This document shows positions 12,504-15,738 of a stretch of DNA of 15,738 nt, piece by piece (position 1 is the first letter of the stretch; the number at the start of each line of letters is the position of its first letter). Origin of the DNA: Proteobacteria bacterium ST_bin11 (GTDB taxonomy: Bacteria; Pseudomonadota; Gammaproteobacteria; Methylococcales; Methylomonadaceae); assembly GCA_002083615.1 (NCBI GenBank), contig MSXO01000033.1, positions 1 through 15,738 of the forward strand. Direction: 5' to 3'. The notes below the pieces were generated by a model. The model searched no databases, had not been told where the DNA came from, and saw nothing but the letters and a program-made list of their open reading frames with translations. The translations under genes and the position numbers were made by a program.

Positions 12504-14701
12504 TTTTATTGTGTTTGTTGGCTGTTTTTTTGCGCACTGCGGCGGCGCTGGATAGCCAGGATTTTTTGCCCCCGGAGCAAGCATTTAAGTTAACGGCCAC
12601 AGCAGCCTCCGGCGATAAAGTCGAATTGCACTGGCAGATAGTCGAAGGCTACCACCTGTATCGAGATAAAACCAAGTTCCAGTCGCAAACCGGAGCGATT
12701 CAACTGGGTCAGGCAGTCATGCCGGATGGACTTGTTGAGCATGATCCGAGTTTGGGCGAAGTGTCGGTCTATCGGAACGCGCTCGACGTGGAGTTGCCCT
12801 TGATTAATCCAAGCCGTGAAACCCAGTTGCAGCTGTTGGTCAAGTACCAGGGTTGTGCTGATGCCGGCGTCTGTTATCCGCCGCAAAAAGTACTGCTGGA
12901 TGTGGTCTTGCCGTCAGCGCCGACCGCTACAAATAGTGGAGCGCTAAGTCAGTTTGTCAAAGGCTTAAAGGGCTTCACCCCTAGTTTGTTTGCCGAGGAG
13001 TTATTGCCGCCGGAGCAAGCGTTTCAGTTTACTGCCAGCCTGAAAGACCCGCATACGGTGCAAGCGACCTGGCAAATTGCCGAAGGTTATTATCTTTATA
13101 AAGATAAGTTGTCGCTTAACTTGCAGGGTGCCACGCAAACGCAATTAACGCCTTTACAGCTTCCGGAGGGAGCTGCCTACCACGATGCAGAATTTGGCCA
13201 GGTGCAAATCTACCGCAGCCAGATCAGCATCGATGTCCCGCTGCTACGCGGAAGCTCGGCAGCCGAAACGATCAAGTTGCTGGCAAAGTTTCAAGGTTGC
13301 GCCGACCGTGGGGTTTGCTATCCGCCGATGCAAGCCGAAGTGAGTCTGGACTTACCGTCCGCGGACGCCTTGGCCCCAGCCAAGCCAGCTGCGGTAGCCG
13401 AGTTATCAGAGCAGGACAAAATCGTCAATGCTTTGCGGCATGATAGTTTAGCGCTGACTTTGTTGAGTTTTTTTGGATTCGGTTTGTTACTGGCCTTTAC
13501 TCCCTGTGTATTTCCGATGATTCCCATTTTATCCGGGATCATCGTTGGCCACGGTGACCAAATCGGCACCCGTAAAGCCTTTTTCTTGTCCTTGAGCTAT
13601 GTGTTTGCCTCGGCCTTGATGTACACCGTATTTGGTGTGCTGGCAGCGTTGTTCGGCAGCAATCTGCAAGCGACCTTTCAGGAGCCTTGGGTGATCGCGG
13701 TGTTTTCCGGCTTGTTTGTGCTGTTATCGCTATCAATGTTTGGTTTTTACCATTTGGAGTTGCCCAAATCCTTGCAATCTGCCTTGCATCACTCCAGCGA
13801 TAAACATCGCGACGGCTCTTATCTTGGCGCTGGCATCATGGGGGCGCTATCGTCGTTGATCGTCGGGCCTTGCGTGGCTGCTCCGTTAGCGGCGGCACTG
13901 ATTTATATCGGTCAGACCGGCGATGTGGTGTTGGGCGGTTCGGCCTTGTTTGTGATGGGGCTTGGCATGGGCGCACCCTTACTGCTGCTTGGAGCGTCTG
14001 CCGGCAAGCTGTTGCCAAAAGCCGGCGCCTGGCTGAATGCTACTAAAGCGGTGTTTGGCGTAGCAATGCTGGCCGTGGCGGTATGGATGCTGTCACGGAT
14101 TTTGCCGGCAGCGGTAACGATGTTTTTGTGGTCCTTGTTGTTGGTTATTCCGGCTATATTTCTTGGCGCGATCGATCAACTGCCTGAAGGTGCCTCGGGC
14201 TGGCGCAAGCTTTGGAAAGGGCTGGGTATTATCATGCTGGTGTTTGGCGTATTGCAGTTGATCGGCTTGAGCGCCGGCAATAGCAATCCGCTGCAGCCGT
14301 TACAAGGAATGGGGTTAAATGTCCAGGCTCAGCCTGCTGCTGGCCTTAGCTTTGAGCCAGTGGCGTCGGTTGCGGAATTAGAGCAACGCATTCAGCAAGC
14401 ATCGGCCAGCGGCAAGCCGGTGATGCTGGATTTCTATGCCGACTGGTGTATTTCCTGCAAAGAGATGGAGGCTTATACCTTCACCGATTCAAAGGTAAAG
14501 CAGCAATTGTCTAACTTCGTGGTGTTGCAAGCCGACGTGACCGCTAACAATGAGGCTGATAAAGCCTTGTTGAAACGCTTCGCACTGTTTGGGCCGCCGG
14601 GCATTATATTTTTCGGCGCCGATGGGCAGGAGCGGGCAGGGCAGCGCGTGATTGGCTATCAAGATGCAGCCACTTTTTTAAGAACCTTGCAACAACTATG
14701 A
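12473..14701 (+). CDS. dsbD: Thiol:disulfide interchange protein DsbD with two tandem N-terminal (alpha) domains
   Basis: A 742-residue inner-membrane electron carrier that passes electrons from cytoplasmic thioredoxin to periplasmic proteins. After a signal peptide (about residues 1-25) come two periplasmic alpha domains rather than one, at about 28-147 and 176-295. Each starts L-P-P-E-Q-A-F, has G-Y-(H/Y)-L-Y-(R/K)-D-K, and ends with the redox motif Q-G-C-A-D-x-G-V-C-Y-P-P (Cys128/134 and Cys276/282). The membrane beta domain follows, with Cys345 in T-P-C-V-F-P-M and Cys467 in G-P-C-V-A-A-P and about eight helices. The gamma thioredoxin domain carries Cys659-I-S-Cys662 in Y-A-D-W-C-I-S-C-K. 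Every expected redox cysteine is present. The E. coli protein has about 565 residues, the difference being the extra domain. The start lies inside cutA; Met5 at 12485 is an alternative. The stop overlaps the next gene by four bases. Confidence 0.94.
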   Translation: MDRLMPWHRLILLCLLAVFLRTAAALDSQDFLPPEQAFKLTATAASGDKVELHWQIVEGYHLYRDKTKFQSQTGAIQLGQAVMPDGLVEHDPSLGEVSVYRNALDVELPLINPSRETQLQLLVKYQGCADAGVCYPPQKVLLDVVLPSAPTATNSGALSQFVKGLKGFTPSLFAEELLPPEQAFQFTASLKDPHTVQATWQIAEGYYLYKDKLSLNLQGATQTQLTPLQLPEGAAYHDAEFGQVQIYRSQISIDVPLLRGSSAAETIKLLAKFQGCADRGVCYPPMQAEVSLDLPSADALAPAKPAAVAELSEQDKIVNALRHDSLALTLLSFFGFGLLLAFTPCVFPMIPILSGIIVGHGDQIGTRKAFFLSLSYVFASALMYTVFGVLAALFGSNLQATFQEPWVIAVFSGLFVLLSLSMFGFYHLELPKSLQSALHHSSDKHRDGSYLGAGIMGALSSLIVGPCVAAPLAAALIYIGQTGDVVLGGSALFVMGLGMGAPLLLLGASAGKLLPKAGAWLNATKAVFGVAMLAVAVWMLSRILPAAVTMFLWSLLLVIPAIFLGAIDQLPEGASGWRKLWKGLGIIMLVFGVLQLIGLSAGNSNPLQPLQGMGLNVQAQPAAGLSFEPVASVAELEQRIQQASASGKPVMLDFYADWCISCKEMEAYTFTDSKVKQQLSNFVVLQADVTANNEADKALLKRFALFGPPGIIFFGADGQERAGQRVIGYQDAATFLRTLQQL

Positions 14702-15225
14702 ATAAAAAAATCATACTGATGGCTGTCTCCATTGCTTTTGTTGGTTTGGCAGCGGGTCTGTTTGCCAGACAATATTTTGCTGTTCCCGAGACCAGTCAAC
14801 CCGCGCCGCAACTGAATTTCAGCTTGCCTGATCTGGCGGATCAGCCGCAGTCGGTCTCGCAATGGCAAGGCAAAATTTTGATTATCAATTTTTGGGCAAC
14901 CTGGTGTCCGCCCTGCTTGAAAGAAATTCCCGAATTCATAAAGCTTCAGGACGAGTATAAAGACAAAGGGTTGCAATTTGTCGGTATAGCGATCGAAGAG
15001 AAGCAACCAGTAGAAGATTACCTAAAGCGCATCAAGATCAATTATCCGGTATTGATCGGTGGCGAGGGGGCTGCCCTGTTGGCTCAGCAGTTGGGTAATG
15101 TGATCAATACGGTGCCGTTCACGGTAATCATTAACCAACAAGGGCAAATCGTGCATCACCAGTTAGGCGAACTGACGCGAGAAAAAGCTTTGGAAGTGAT
15201 TGGGCCGTTAATGACCGCAAAATGA
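14698..15225 (+). CDS. TlpA/ResA-like periplasmic thioredoxin
   Basis: A 175-residue thioredoxin-fold protein anchored by one N-terminal membrane segment (about residues 5-24). The active site is Cys70-Pro-Pro-Cys73 in F-W-A-T-W-C-P-P-C, the form found in TlpA, ResA and CcmG/DsbE reductants. The cis-proline is Pro140 in N-T-V-P-F-T. The sequence resembles AhpC/TSA-Redoxin proteins that reduce disulfides during cytochrome c or cytochrome oxidase assembly. Its ATG overlaps the dsbD stop (ATGA), a classic sign of translational coupling, and DsbD is the expected source of its electrons. Start is fixed by this overlap. The exact client is not visible here. Confidence 0.9.
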   Translation: MNKKIILMAVSIAFVGLAAGLFARQYFAVPETSQPAPQLNFSLPDLADQPQSVSQWQGKILIINFWATWCPPCLKEIPEFIKLQDEYKDKGLQFVGIAIEEKQPVEDYLKRIKINYPVLIGGEGAALLAQQLGNVINTVPFTVIINQQGQIVHHQLGELTREKALEVIGPLMTAK

Positions 15226-15273
15226 CGGAAAAGTGGCTAAAACGCTGGCTAATGAAGTGAAAAGCGGTTTATC

Positions 15274-15302
15274 TGGACAAAAACTTACAAATTAGGCAGA
15301 AT
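15274..15302 (+). promoter_or_regulatory. Candidate promoter for aroQ
   Basis: TGGACA (15274-15279) and CAGAAT (15297-15302) are 17 bases apart, with 5 of 6 and 4 of 6 matches to sigma70 boxes. They lie in the 113-bp gap after the TlpA-like gene, which also holds a T-rich stretch near 15306-15327. aroQ could equally be read from the upstream operon. Confidence 0.3.
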
Positions 15303-15338
15303 TCCCTTTTTATTTAGTATTTTTGTTCAGCATCCGCA

Positions 15339-15738
15339 ATGGCAAACCTTACTGTTCTGAATGGACCGAATTTAAATCTGTTGGGTGTCCGAGAACCAGG
15401 ATTATACGGTAGTAAAACATTGCAGAGCATTCAGCAGGGAATGGAACAATTGGCGCAAACACTAGGGCATCAATTGATTTTTCTGCAAAGTAATGCCGAG
15501 CACGAGATCATTGAACAAATACATCAAGCGTATCGGCAGGGTGTGGATTTTATCATCATCAATCCTGCTGCATTTACCCACACCAGCGTGGCTATTCGCG
15601 ATGCCTTGCTGGCAACCAAGATTGCATTCATAGAAGTACATTTATCGAACGTGCATGCCCGTGAGCCTTTCAGGAAACATTCTTATTTTTCGGATATCGC
15701 CGTCGGCGTTATCTGTGGATTGGGGGCGAACGGTTACG
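15339..15738 (+). CDS. aroQ: Type II 3-dehydroquinate dehydratase (3' end beyond window)
   Basis: The first 133 codons of a type II dehydroquinase, which converts 3-dehydroquinate to 3-dehydroshikimate in the shikimate pathway. The N-terminal V-L-N-G-P-N-L-N-L-L-G is diagnostic. The active-site lid R-E-P-G-L-Y-G contains the catalytic tyrosine (Tyr23). Next come Q-S-N-A-E-H-E, I-I-I-N-P-A-A-F-T-H-T-S and E-V-H-L-S-N-V-H-A-R-E-P-F-R, which supply the substrate-binding residues and the catalytic His. The family is usually near 145-150 residues, so only the last dozen or so are missing. No clear Shine-Dalgarno precedes the ATG at 15339, but the family-typical beginning fixes it. In many gammaproteobacteria accB and accC follow. 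Confidence 0.95.
   Translation, partial: MANLTVLNGPNLNLLGVREPGLYGSKTLQSIQQGMEQLAQTLGHQLIFLQSNAEHEIIEQIHQAYRQGVDFIIINPAAFTHTSVAIRDALLATKIAFIEVHLSNVHAREPFRKHSYFSDIAVGVICGLGANGY

Overview
The window looks like a chromosomal segment of a gammaproteobacterium. The UvrD closely resembles the enterobacterial enzyme in length and motifs, a transposase of the gammaproteobacterial REP/RAYT type is present, and the order cutA, dsbD, tlpA-like, aroQ is one I associate with gammaproteobacteria. The protein style and moderate GC content remind me of Methylococcales (type I methanotrophs such as Methylomonas). No methane-oxidation gene is present, so that part is inference.

Layout. Positions 1-470 hold no gene I can support, but contain a candidate promoter and a minus-strand hairpin with a U-rich tail. 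A class I methyltransferase (471-1127, +) converges on a membrane-anchored penicillin-acylase-family hydrolase (1178-3538, -). Positions 3540-5400 form an accessory patch. It first holds an unrecognised four-helix membrane protein (3826-4215) with an integron attC-like sequence just before its start codon. Next comes a REP-associated tyrosine transposase gene (4493-5044) enclosed by six GTAG-headed palindromes of two sequence families. Core genes follow: the ribosome-assembly GTPase ylqF (-), then divergently gap-pyk (two-gene glycolytic operon, +), uvrD (-), a small DUF2892 membrane protein (+), fxsA (-), and the compact run cutA-dsbD-tlpA-like (+). aroQ starts after a short gap and is cut by the window end.

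How the genes work together. gap and pyk encode two steps of lower glycolysis and are 8 bp apart. cutA, dsbD and the TlpA-like gene overlap one another and probably form one transcript: DsbD moves electrons across the inner membrane and the TlpA-like thioredoxin is a plausible periplasmic client. CutA is linked by family name to divalent-metal tolerance.

The most interesting items are the RAYT/REP locus, whose transposase has Cys where the catalytic Tyr is expected and whose gene sits inside nested palindromes of two families; a DsbD with two tandem N-terminal periplasmic domains; and the possible solitary integron cassette. All motif calls were made by eye, and family assignments rest on recognition, not on database searches.
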